This document shows, in pieces, positions 25,534 to 32,749 of a stretch of 64,000 nucleotides of DNA; position 1 is the stretch's first letter; each line of letters begins with the position of its first letter. Under the pieces are notes generated by a model, which saw only the letters and a program-made list of their open reading frames with translations, ran no database searches and was not told where the DNA came from. The DNA is from Amycolatopsis dendrobii (lineage in GTDB: Bacteria; Actinomycetota; Actinomycetes; Mycobacteriales; Pseudonocardiaceae): NCBI RefSeq assembly GCF_014145675.1, contig NZ_JACGZW010000003.1, forward strand, positions 248,001-312,000. The letters are read 5' to 3'. Both the position numbers and the translations under genes were made by a program.

Positions 25534-26607
25534 ATGGCCCTCCCTGTGCAGGCACCGATCAAGCCCATGCTGGCGAAGCCGGCGAAAGCCATTCCCGATT
25601 CCGGCGGGCTGCTGTTCGAGCCGAAGTGGGACGGGTTCCGCTGCCTGGTTTTCCGGGACGGCGACGAGATCACCCTGCAGTCGCGCGCGGAGAAGCCGCT
25701 GAACCGGTATTTCCCGGAAGTCCTCGCCGCGCTGCGGGAATCCTTGCCGGAGCGCGTCGTGCTCGACGGCGAGCTGGTGGTGGCTCGCGACGGCAAGCTC
25801 GATTTCGACGCGCTGACCGAGCGCATCCACCCGGCGGACAGCCGCGTCCGACTGCTCGCCGAGCAGTCGCCCGCGCAGTTCGTGGCTTTCGACGTGCTCG
25901 CGCTGGGCGACGAGTCGTTCGCGGACGAGCCGACGTCGGCGCGCCGCGAACGGCTCGAATCCCTGCCGGGCATCGCGCTGACGCCGGCGACGACCGATCC
26001 GGAGACCGCGCGGCACTGGTTCGAGCTGTTCGAAGGAGCCGGACTGGACGGCGTGATCGGCAAGCCGCTGGACGAGCCGTATTCGCCGGGCAAGCGGGTT
26101 TTGTTCAAGTACAAGCATTCCCGCACCGCGGACTGCGTGCTGGCGGGCCTGCGCTGGCACGTGGACGGCGAACCGGGCGAGGCCGTCGGCTCGTTCCTGC
26201 TCGGCCTGTACGACGAGAACGGGCTGCTGCACCACGTCGGCGTGGTCGGTTCGTTCCCGGTCGCACGCCGCCGCGAGCTGGCGCAGGAGCTGGCCCCGTT
26301 GATCACGGACGGCGAAGGGCATCCGTGGCTGGGCGACGCGGTCCGCGAGGGCCAGCGGATCCCGGGCGGCATCACGCGTTGGCGGTCGAAGGAACAGCCG
26401 TGGGTGCCGCTGCGGCTGGAGCGCGTGGTGGAGGTCTCGTACGAGCACACGGAGGGCGGCTATCCGTCGCGCTTCCGCCACACCGCCCAGTTCGCGCGCT
26501 GGCGGCCGGACCGGGAGCCCTCGTCGTGCGGCTACTCGCAACTGGACGAGCCGGCCCGGTACGACCTGTCGGCGGTGTTCCGGGGCGAAGTCGTGCGCAC
26601 CCGCTGA
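25534..26607 (+). CDS. ATP-dependent DNA ligase, LigC type
   Basis: 357 residues. Nucleotidyltransferase domain with motif I FEPKWDGFRCLVF (AMP-accepting lysine) and ERVVLDGELVV (motif III side), PAQFVAFDVLAL, GLDGVIGKPLDEPYSPGKR and motif V FKYKHSRTADCVLAG. A short OB domain follows. Size and domain order fit actinobacterial LigC, a stand-alone ligase that can serve base excision or alternative end joining. CAGAAT lies exactly 6 nt before ATG 25534, suggesting a leaderless mRNA. A LigD-type polymerase domain is encoded 10 kb away (36731-37753); Ku is not in the window. Confidence 0.93.
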   Translation: MALPVQAPIKPMLAKPAKAIPDSGGLLFEPKWDGFRCLVFRDGDEITLQSRAEKPLNRYFPEVLAALRESLPERVVLDGELVVARDGKLDFDALTERIHPADSRVRLLAEQSPAQFVAFDVLALGDESFADEPTSARRERLESLPGIALTPATTDPETARHWFELFEGAGLDGVIGKPLDEPYSPGKRVLFKYKHSRTADCVLAGLRWHVDGEPGEAVGSFLLGLYDENGLLHHVGVVGSFPVARRRELAQELAPLITDGEGHPWLGDAVREGQRIPGGITRWRSKEQPWVPLRLERVVEVSYEHTEGGYPSRFRHTAQFARWRPDREPSSCGYSQLDEPARYDLSAVFRGEVVRTR

Positions 26608-26700
26608 CCGGACACGCCGCAGGACCCGCTCACTGGCTTCCCACACCAGGCGTGCCAAGCTCGTCCGAGAGTTCCGCCGAGCAGACGTGAGGACCAGCCC

Positions 26701-28269
26701 GTGCACCGCCGTTCCCCCAGCCGTTTCCGTACGCGCGCCCGGCTGGTGGCGGCGACGCTGGGAGTGCTCCTGCTGGCCGGCTGCACCAGCGGACCCTCCG
26801 TACGCCCGGCGGTGATCGACAACGACGGGCGCGCCACGACCGCACCGCCCCCGAGCACCGCCGCGGTGCCGTTGCCGCCGCTGGCCGAGCCCAAGAAGTC
26901 CGCCCTGCGCTGGGCCAACTGCGACGCGGACACCCGGCAGCGGATGGCCGCTCCGGCGCTGCCCGACTCGCTGCACGTCAGCTGTGCGCGCATGACGTCG
27001 CCGCTCGACGCGCCCGAGGACTCGCAGCATCTGCTCGCCCGCATCCTCGTGCTCAAGGCAGGCGACGGACCGATCCCCCTCGTGGTGGTCAACGACGTCG
27101 GCGGCGAGCCGGGCTCGCTGTACGCCGCGCGCTTGGCGACCCGGCTTCCGCCGGAGTTCCTCAAGAAGTTCTCGCTGATCGGCGTGGACCGGCGCGGCAC
27201 CGGGCTGTCCGGCGGCGTGCAGTGCGTGCCGCTGGAAGTGCGTTCGGACCTGCTGGGCGCGGACCCGGCGGAGGGCGGCCTCGGCGAGGTGCTCGACGCG
27301 GCTCGCCGGGCCGGTCAGCAGTGCGCGCTCGATCTCGACACCGCGCAGACCGCGCTGGACAGCTGGCGCACCGCCGGCGACCTCGACCAGCTGCGCAAGC
27401 AACTCGGCCTTGACCGGCTCAATGCGCTGGGCCGCGGTGACGGCTCGAAGGTGCTTTCGGAGTACGCGGTGCGCTACCCGGCGCAGGTCGGCCGCATGGT
27501 GCTGGACGGCATTCCGGACCCGGGCGCCGACCGTGCGGCAGTGCTCGACGCGGTGGCCGCTGGCGCACAGGCGACGTTCGACGCCTTCTCTGCCGACTGC
27601 GCCGCTCGCAACTGTCCGATGGGCGACGCGAAGGTCGCGCTGAAGACGGTGACCGACCGGCTCCGTACGTCCCCTGTGGACACTGACGACGGCGTGACGA
27701 TGAGCCCTGGCGTAGCGACCTACGCGGTGTACCAAGGGCTCGCCGACCGCTCGAACTGGCCCGCTCTCGCCGACGCGCTGAACGCCGCGAAGAACGGCGA
27801 CGTCACCGCGCTGGCCGCATTCGCGAATCCGATCGTCGCGGACGTCCGCGGCCGCACGTCGCGCATCGGCGGCACCATCGCGACCCGGTGCAACGACTCG
27901 ACCACCCGGCTGCCCGCCGACCAACTGGACCGCGCCGCGGCCGGAATGCGCGCGAAGTACCCGCAGTTCGGCGCAGCAGTCGCCCAGGAGCTCGCCTGGT
28001 GCGGTGCTTGGCCCGTCCGCCGCGAGGCGCTGCCTCCCGGCGGTGCGCCCGGCGCCCCGCCCATTCTGGTGGCCGCGACCGCCACCGACCCGGTCACGCC
28101 GCAGCTCGGCACCACCCGGGCCGCGGACCAGATGCCCAGCGCCGTGACTGTCACGTGGCAGGGCGTCGCGCACGGCGCGGTCGGACAGTCCTCCTGCGTC
28201 ACTGCCGCCGCGCAGTCCTTCCTGATCGACGGCAAGATCCCGGACAACGGCACCCTCTGCCCGGCCTAG
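26701..28269 (+). CDS. TAP-like alpha/beta-hydrolase lipoprotein lacking the nucleophile serine
   Basis: 522 residues. The N-terminus is a lipoprotein signal (LVAATLGVLLLAGC, lipidated Cys near residue 28), so the mature protein sits on the outer face of the membrane, followed by a Pro/Ala/Thr-rich linker. The body resembles tripeptidyl-aminopeptidase-type hydrolases (VDRRGTGLSGG, VRYPAQVGRMVLDGIPDP, C-terminal disulfide-rich part). Where these enzymes have G-x-S-x-G, this protein reads LGRGDGSKVLSEYA, with Gly in place of the Ser. The Asp (AATATDPVTPQLG) and His (QGVAHGAVGQSSC) positions are retained. It may be a pseudoenzyme or use other chemistry. GAGGACC 8 nt upstream supports GTG 26701. 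Confidence 0.85.
   Translation: MHRRSPSRFRTRARLVAATLGVLLLAGCTSGPSVRPAVIDNDGRATTAPPPSTAAVPLPPLAEPKKSALRWANCDADTRQRMAAPALPDSLHVSCARMTSPLDAPEDSQHLLARILVLKAGDGPIPLVVVNDVGGEPGSLYAARLATRLPPEFLKKFSLIGVDRRGTGLSGGVQCVPLEVRSDLLGADPAEGGLGEVLDAARRAGQQCALDLDTAQTALDSWRTAGDLDQLRKQLGLDRLNALGRGDGSKVLSEYAVRYPAQVGRMVLDGIPDPGADRAAVLDAVAAGAQATFDAFSADCAARNCPMGDAKVALKTVTDRLRTSPVDTDDGVTMSPGVATYAVYQGLADRSNWPALADALNAAKNGDVTALAAFANPIVADVRGRTSRIGGTIATRCNDSTTRLPADQLDRAAAGMRAKYPQFGAAVAQELAWCGAWPVRREALPPGGAPGAPPILVAATATDPVTPQLGTTRAADQMPSAVTVTWQGVAHGAVGQSSCVTAAAQSFLIDGKIPDNGTLCPA
27669..27681. repeat. GTCCAC(W)GTGGAC palindrome, one mismatch
   Basis: GTCCCCTGTGGAC inside the lipoprotein gene. It belongs to the dispersed palindrome family described in the findings. 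Confidence 0.6.
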
Positions 28270-28622
28270 GGATCGGCCAGGCAGGCGAGCACGGAGCCGC
28301 TCGCGCCGTGCGGTTCGCGCAGCGCGTCTGTCAAAGGGCTCCATCTCGCCGAGACAGCGCCGCCAGCCACGCACCAGCCCGCTGATCCGGCCGAACAATC
28401 CCCGCTGAGGTCTGAGGTGGCGGAACCGGGGCTGCCCCGCCGAAGTCGTCTCGAACACCCACCCAGTATCTCGAACACCTGTTCGAGAGCGCATCACTCG
28501 GCCCAGCGGGATCCGCTCACCCACATGAGACCGGGAAGTTCACCAGGAGTGCCGAAAACCCCGCCAGCGCACCGAATCCCGCCACTCGCGGCCAGGAGCC
28601 GAGCAATGCGAGGCCGACCGTC
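28270..28622. other. Convergent intergenic region with an isolated SOS box
   Basis: The lipoprotein gene (+) and the TetR gene (-) both end into this 353-bp gap, so neither has its promoter here. A perfect LexA box (28471-28486) nevertheless lies in it. Candidate frames are a 70-residue minus-strand frame starting at GTG 28478 inside the box (stop at 28266), a high-GC3 minus-strand frame from GTG 28458 that finds no stop before running deep into the lipoprotein gene, and a 33-residue Pro-rich plus-strand frame. None resembles a known family. Confidence 0.6.
28471..28486. promoter_or_regulatory. Perfect LexA (SOS) box in a convergent gap
   Basis: TCGAACACCTGTTCGA is an exact match to TCGAAC-N4-GTTCGA, a better match than either box at 5629-5668. 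No annotated gene starts near it. See findings. Confidence 0.85.
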
Positions 28623-29210
28623 CTAACGCGACACAGCAGGACTGGCAGCCGCCCAGGCCGCCTCGATCATCCGGAAAACCTCGTCCACGGCGGCCTCGGG
28701 ATCAGCGGCCTCGCGAGCCACCGAATACGCGTCGACGACGAACCGCGCGATTGCCCGGCACGCCGTCGGAGTCCGCCCGAGACTGGGATCAGCCGCCATC
28801 GCCGCCGCGAGCGACTCCGCGTGCCGCAGCCGCATCGATTCCTCGTACTCCCGCAGCGCGGGCGACCCGTCGATCATCCGCCAGACCGGCGCGACGCTGT
28901 CCGCGGTGCAATGCCGCACCAGCGCCTGGATCTCGCCCCGCAACTCCGGGATCAACGATTCCGCCGACGCCCGCCGCTCGACCGCGCCGCGCAAGCTTTC
29001 CTCGAAGTTCGAATCCTGCTCGAAGACCAGGGCTTCCTTCGAGGCGAAATGCGAAAAGACCGTGGTCACGGCGACGTCGGCCTCGGCCGCGATGTCCCGG
29101 ATGCCCACCTCGTCGTACCCGCGCTCGAGGAAAAGCCGGAGCGCGGTGTCGGCGATCTTCTGACGGGTCGCAGCCTTCTTGCGCTCGCGCCGCCCGGACG
29201 GCTCAGTCAT
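28623..29210 (-). CDS. TetR family transcriptional regulator
   Basis: 195 residues. The N-terminal helix-turn-helix is RQKIADTALRLFLERGYDEV followed by VGIRDIAAEADVAVTTVFSHFASKEALVF, the standard TetR DNA-binding domain (about residues 15-62). The C-terminal ligand domain (VRHCTADSVAPVWRMIDGSPALREYEE) is of the common TetR_C type; no ligand can be inferred. A perfect 12-1-12 palindrome 36 bp upstream (29247-29271) is very likely its own operator, so it should be autoregulated. There is no divergent gene facing that operator, so other targets must lie elsewhere. Confidence 0.93.
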   Translation of the reverse strand: MTEPSGRRERKKAATRQKIADTALRLFLERGYDEVGIRDIAAEADVAVTTVFSHFASKEALVFEQDSNFEESLRGAVERRASAESLIPELRGEIQALVRHCTADSVAPVWRMIDGSPALREYEESMRLRHAESLAAAMAADPSLGRTPTACRAIARFVVDAYSVAREAADPEAAVDEVFRMIEAAWAAASPAVSR

Positions 29211-29246
29211 CCGGGGATGCTATCAGCCACAAAGTCTGGCCGGTTA

Positions 29247-29271
29247 CCAAAAGCTAACAGTTAGCTTTTGG
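29247..29271. promoter_or_regulatory. TetR-type operator, perfect 12-1-12 palindrome
   Basis: CCAAAAGCTAAC (29247-29258), a single A, then GTTAGCTTTTGG (29260-29271). Its AT-rich arms differ from the GC-rich surroundings. It lies 36 bp upstream of the TetR start and 13 bp from the DUF2630 stop. No T-run follows, so a terminator role is less likely than an operator role. Confidence 0.8.
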
Positions 29272-29284
29272 GCGCGCCGAGGGA

Positions 29285-29524
29285 CTACTGCCGGTATCCC
29301 TCGACCTCGCCCACCGACCGGACCGAAGCCTCGTCCGGATCGTCGTCGAACTCGACCCTGGCCCGGCGCTGCCGCAGCAGGTCCCAGCACTGGTCGAGCT
29401 CTTCTTCGGCCCGGCGCAACCGCTCCCGGTCGTCCGAGGACAGCCCGACCCCGATCGCCCGGTCGCGCAGTTCCTTCTCCTCCGCGATCAGCTCGTCGAT
29501 CCGTCCCAAGATCCCGTCAGCCAC
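29285..29524 (-). CDS. DUF2630 family protein
   Basis: 79 residues, highly charged and helical (ILGRIDELIAEEKELRDRA and DRERLRRAEEELDQCWDLLRQ), ending in the typical EVEGYRQ-like tail. GTG 29524 is chosen because GGAGG lies 6 nt upstream and the family starts in this way; a GTG at 29551 would add nine residues. The small coiled-coil-like DUF2630 proteins are frequent in actinobacteria and have no known function. It ends just before the TetR operator. Confidence 0.88.
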   Translation of the reverse strand: MADGILGRIDELIAEEKELRDRAIGVGLSSDDRERLRRAEEELDQCWDLLRQRRARVEFDDDPDEASVRSVGEVEGYRQ

Positions 29525-29611
29525 ATCAACCTCCAAGGAAGCATCGGACACTCACCAGGACGCTACCCCGCCGCGGGGAATTCCCCACCCGGTTCGTTCG
29601 TTGGACCGCCT

Positions 29612-29983
29612 ATGAGCACAGTGGAACTGACCGCGGACAACTTCGACCAGACCGTAACCGACAACGAGTTCGTGCTGATCGACTTCTGGGCAAGCTGGTG
29701 CGGCCCGTGCCGCCAGTTCGCACCGGTGTTCGAGAAGGCGTCGGAAAAGCACAGCGACATCACCTTCACGAAGGTGGACACCGAGGCCGAACAGCAGCTC
29801 GCCGCGGCGTTCAACATCCGCTCGATCCCGACGCTCGCCGTGATCCGCGACAAGACCCTCATCTACGCCCAGCCCGGCGCCCTTCCGGAAGCCGCGCTGG
29901 AGGACCTCATCCGCCAGGCCCGCGAGGTCGACATGGACGAGGTGCGCAAGGCCGCCGCCGCGCAAGAAGCCGAGCAGGCCTGA
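29612..29983 (+). CDS. trxA: Thioredoxin
   Basis: 123 residues. Redox motif FVLIDFWASWCGPCRQFAPV with the two catalytic cysteines, cis-Pro block FNIRSIPTLAVIRDKTLIYAQ, and normal thioredoxin length with a 15-residue Ala/Glu-rich C-terminal extension. Cytosolic dithiol-disulfide reductase; other thioredoxins are expected elsewhere in the genome. It is convergent to proline dehydrogenase, and both share the hairpin at 30014-30053. Confidence 0.95.
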   Translation: MSTVELTADNFDQTVTDNEFVLIDFWASWCGPCRQFAPVFEKASEKHSDITFTKVDTEAEQQLAAAFNIRSIPTLAVIRDKTLIYAQPGALPEAALEDLIRQAREVDMDEVRKAAAAQEAEQA

Positions 29984-30013
29984 ACCGGCCACCACAGGCG
30001 CAATCCGGGGTAA

Positions 30014-30053
30014 TGCGAAGGCCCGGCACCCACCAGGGTGCCGGGCCTTCGCA
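30014..30053. terminator. Bidirectional terminator between trxA and proline dehydrogenase
   Basis: TGCGAAGGCCCGGCACCC (30014-30031) pairs perfectly with GGGTGCCGGGCCTTCGCA (30036-30053) around ACCA, an 18-bp stem. It sits between two convergent genes and can end both transcripts. Confidence 0.92.
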
Positions 30054-30058
30054 GCTGT

Positions 30059-30988
30059 TCAGGACCGGGTGACGAGCCCGCGCAGGAAGAACGCGAGGTT
30101 CGCCGGCCGCTCGGCCAGCCGTCGCATGAAGTAGCCGTACCATTCGTCGCCGCAGGGCACGTACACACGCATCGTCTCGCCTTCGCCGGCGAGCCGCTTC
30201 TGCTCCTCGGGCCGGATGCCGTACAGCATCTGGTACTCGTGGTCGCCGGACCTGCGGCCGGCGTCGGCGGCGAGCTTGCCCGCGATCGCGATCATCCGCG
30301 GGTCGTGCGAGGCCACCATCGGGTAGCCCTTGCCCGCCATCAGCACGCGCAGGCAGCGCACGTACGACTTGTCCACCTCGGACTTGTCCTGGAACGCCAC
30401 CGATTCCGGCTCGGCGTAAGCGCCCTTGCACAGCCGCACGCGCGACCCGGGACCGGACAGCTCGCGGCAGTCCTGCTCGGTGCGGTGCAGGTATGCCTGC
30501 AGCACCGCGCCCACCCACGGGTACTCGGCGCGCAGCTCGCGGAGGATGCCGAGCGTCGAGTCCGTGGTGGTGTGGTCCTCCATGTCGAGCGTCACCGTCG
30601 CGCCGACCGCGTCGGCCGCCGCGCAGATCTTCCGCGCGTTCTCGAGCGCGACGCCTTCGCCGTCGCCCGGCAGGAACTGCCCGACCGCGGACAGCTTCAC
30701 CGAGACGTCCGCGCCCTTGGCGAGGCCCTGTTCGGACAGCGCCGTCAGCAACTCCTCGTACGCCTGCACGGTGGCGGTGGCCTGTGCGGCGTCGGTGGTG
30801 TCTTCGCCGAGGTGGTCGATGGTGATCTTCCGGCCGTCGGCGGCCAGTTCCCGTGCGGCGCGCACGGCGTCGGCGGTAGCCGAGCCGGACACGAACCGGC
30901 GCACTACGGACCGGGTGACCGGTACCGCTTCGACGAGCGCACGCATCCGCTGCGAACGAGCGGCGGCGAGCAACGGGGCACGCAGCAT
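30059..30988 (-). CDS. Proline dehydrogenase (stand-alone)
   Basis: 309 residues, the actinobacterial monofunctional form. FAD-dependent TIM barrel oxidising proline to pyrroline-5-carboxylate. Signature blocks: VTLDMEDHTTTDSTL, VLQAYLHRTEQDCREL, VRLCKGAYAEPESVAF, and C-terminal VYVPCGDEWYGYFMRRLAERP with the substrate-binding Tyr/Arg residues. ATG 30988 has AAGGAGA upstream. It follows pruA by 15 nt on the same strand, so the two enzymes of proline catabolism are cotranscribed and probably hand over the unstable intermediate. Confidence 0.95.
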   Translation of the reverse strand: MLRAPLLAAARSQRMRALVEAVPVTRSVVRRFVSGSATADAVRAARELAADGRKITIDHLGEDTTDAAQATATVQAYEELLTALSEQGLAKGADVSVKLSAVGQFLPGDGEGVALENARKICAAADAVGATVTLDMEDHTTTDSTLGILRELRAEYPWVGAVLQAYLHRTEQDCRELSGPGSRVRLCKGAYAEPESVAFQDKSEVDKSYVRCLRVLMAGKGYPMVASHDPRMIAIAGKLAADAGRRSGDHEYQMLYGIRPEEQKRLAGEGETMRVYVPCGDEWYGYFMRRLAERPANLAFFLRGLVTRS

Positions 30989-31003
30989 GGCGGTGTCTCC
31001 TTC

Positions 31004-32632
31004 TCAGCCCTGGTGCGGGTAGCGCACGGAGGTCGGCGGCACGAACGTCTCCTTGATCGAGCGGGGGCTCGTCCAGCGGAGCAGGTTGAAGACCGAACCG
31101 GCCTTGTCGTTCGTGCCGGAGGCGCGCGCCCCGCCGAACGGCTGCTGGCCTACGACAGCGCCGGTCGGCTTGTCGTTGACGTAGAAGTTGCCCGCAGCGA
31201 ACCGCAGCGCCTGAGACGCCTTCGCGACAGCCGTGCGGTCGTTCGCGATCACGGCGCCGGTCAGGGCGTACGAAGCGGTCTCGTCGACCAGCTTCAGCAC
31301 GGAGTCGAAGTCAGCGTCTTCGTACACGTAGACCGACAGGATCGGGCCGAAGTACTCGGTGCTGAAGATCTCGTGCTTCGGGTTCGTCGACACGAGAACG
31401 GTCGGCTGCACGAAGTAGCCGACGCTGTCGTCCGCAGTGCCGCCGACGAGGATTTCGACCTCGCTGTCGTTCTTAACGCGCTCGAAGAGCGAGGCGTGCT
31501 TGTCGAAGGCGCGACGGTCGATCACTGCGCCGCCGAAGTGCGACAGGTCAGTGACGTCGCCGTAGCTGAGCGCGGCGGTCTCGGACGCAAGTCCGTCCTT
31601 CATCTGCTCCCAGACGCTGCGCGGCACGTACGCACGCGAAGCGGCGGAGCACTTCTGGCCCTGGTACTCGAAGGCACCACGGACGAGCGCGGTGCGAAGC
31701 ACGTCGATGTCGGCCGACGGGTGCGCGAGCACGAAGTCCTTGCCGCCGGTCTCGCCGACGAGGCGCGGGTAGCTGCGGTAGCCGGCGATGTTCGCGCCGA
31801 CAGTGCCCCACAGGTGCTGGAACGTCGCAGTGGAGCCGGTGAAGTGGATGCCCGCCAGGTCGCGGTGCGTCAGCGCGACCTCCGAGACGGCCTTGCCGTC
31901 GCCCGGCAGCAGGTTGATCACGCCCGGCGGCATGCCGGCCTCTTCGAGCAGGCGCATGGTCAGGTGCGCGGCGAAGCTCTGCGTCGGCGACGGCTTCCAC
32001 AGCACGGTGTTGCCCATCAGCGCGGGCGCGGTGGGCAGGTTGCCGGCGATGGCGGTGAAGTTGAAGGGTGTGATCGCGTACACGAAGCCCTCGAGCGGAC
32101 GGTGCTCCATCCGGTTCCACACACCCGGCGAGCTGACCGGCTGCTGGTCGAGGATGCTGCGGCCGAAGGCGACGTTGAAGCGCCAGAAGTCGGCGAGCTC
32201 GCACGCGGAGTCGATCTCGGCCTGCGTCGCGGTCTTCGACTGACCGAGCATGGTGGCCGCGTTCAGCGTCGCGCGCCACGGGCCGCTCAGCAGGTCAGCG
32301 GCGCGCAGCAGGATCGCCGCACGGTCGTCGTAGGACAGCGCGCGCCACTCCGGAGCGGCCTTCGCGGCGGCCGCGATCGCGTCGGTCGCGTCCTGCTTCG
32401 TGGCGCTCTGGATGGTGCCGAGGACGTGGCCGTGGTTGTGCGGCTGGACAACGTCGATCTTCTCGCCGCCGCCGGCGCGCTGCTCGCCGCCGACGGTGAC
32501 CGTCAGGTCGACGGGACCGGCCTGACCCAGTTTCTTCAGCGCACCCTCCAGCTCGGCGCGCTCGGCGCTGCCCGGCGCGTACGTCAGCACCGGCTCGTTC
32601 TTCGGGGCGGGGGTCTGGGTCACGGCGTCCAC
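31004..32632 (-). CDS. pruA: L-glutamate gamma-semialdehyde (P5C) dehydrogenase
   Basis: 542 residues, NAD-dependent aldehyde dehydrogenase completing proline oxidation to glutamate. Catalytic Cys in YQGQKCSAASRAYVP, Glu in VGETGGKDFVLAHPSAD, and NAD-binding ITPFNFTAIAGNLPTAPALMGN. Length and blocks match group 4 P5C dehydrogenases. GTG 32632 has a GGGAG ribosome site. The divergent PucR regulator starts 117 bp upstream, with a 16-bp palindrome between them, the normal arrangement for PruR control by proline. Confidence 0.96.
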   Translation of the reverse strand: MDAVTQTPAPKNEPVLTYAPGSAERAELEGALKKLGQAGPVDLTVTVGGEQRAGGGEKIDVVQPHNHGHVLGTIQSATKQDATDAIAAAAKAAPEWRALSYDDRAAILLRAADLLSGPWRATLNAATMLGQSKTATQAEIDSACELADFWRFNVAFGRSILDQQPVSSPGVWNRMEHRPLEGFVYAITPFNFTAIAGNLPTAPALMGNTVLWKPSPTQSFAAHLTMRLLEEAGMPPGVINLLPGDGKAVSEVALTHRDLAGIHFTGSTATFQHLWGTVGANIAGYRSYPRLVGETGGKDFVLAHPSADIDVLRTALVRGAFEYQGQKCSAASRAYVPRSVWEQMKDGLASETAALSYGDVTDLSHFGGAVIDRRAFDKHASLFERVKNDSEVEILVGGTADDSVGYFVQPTVLVSTNPKHEIFSTEYFGPILSVYVYEDADFDSVLKLVDETASYALTGAVIANDRTAVAKASQALRFAAGNFYVNDKPTGAVVGQQPFGGARASGTNDKAGSVFNLLRWTSPRSIKETFVPPTSVRYPHQG

Positions 32633-32674
32633 GGCGGCTCCCTCGTTGGCTTACTCGTCGGTTGCCCGAAAGAT

Positions 32675-32690
32675 AACGCTGCGCAGCGTT
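32675..32690. promoter_or_regulatory. Palindrome in the pruA / PucR divergent promoter
   Basis: AACGCTGCGCAGCGTT is a perfect 16-bp palindrome midway between the pruA and PucR starts. Regulators of the PucR/PruR kind bind in such divergent regions, so it is the best candidate operator. A TAGAAT hexamer at 32711-32716 could be the PucR -10 element. Confidence 0.55.
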
Positions 32691-32749
32691 CAGGGGTTTG
32701 TTCAAGCGGCTAGAATCGCCCATATGGTTTTGTCCGATCGGCCTACGCG

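Noticed and set aside
24658..28524. Very long (1288-codon) minus-strand open frame
   Set aside because: It lies antisense to four clear plus-strand genes (ligase, lipoprotein, and parts of the Asp23 cluster). Its product is Arg/Gly-rich without family likeness. GC-rich coding DNA commonly leaves such empty frames on the other strand.
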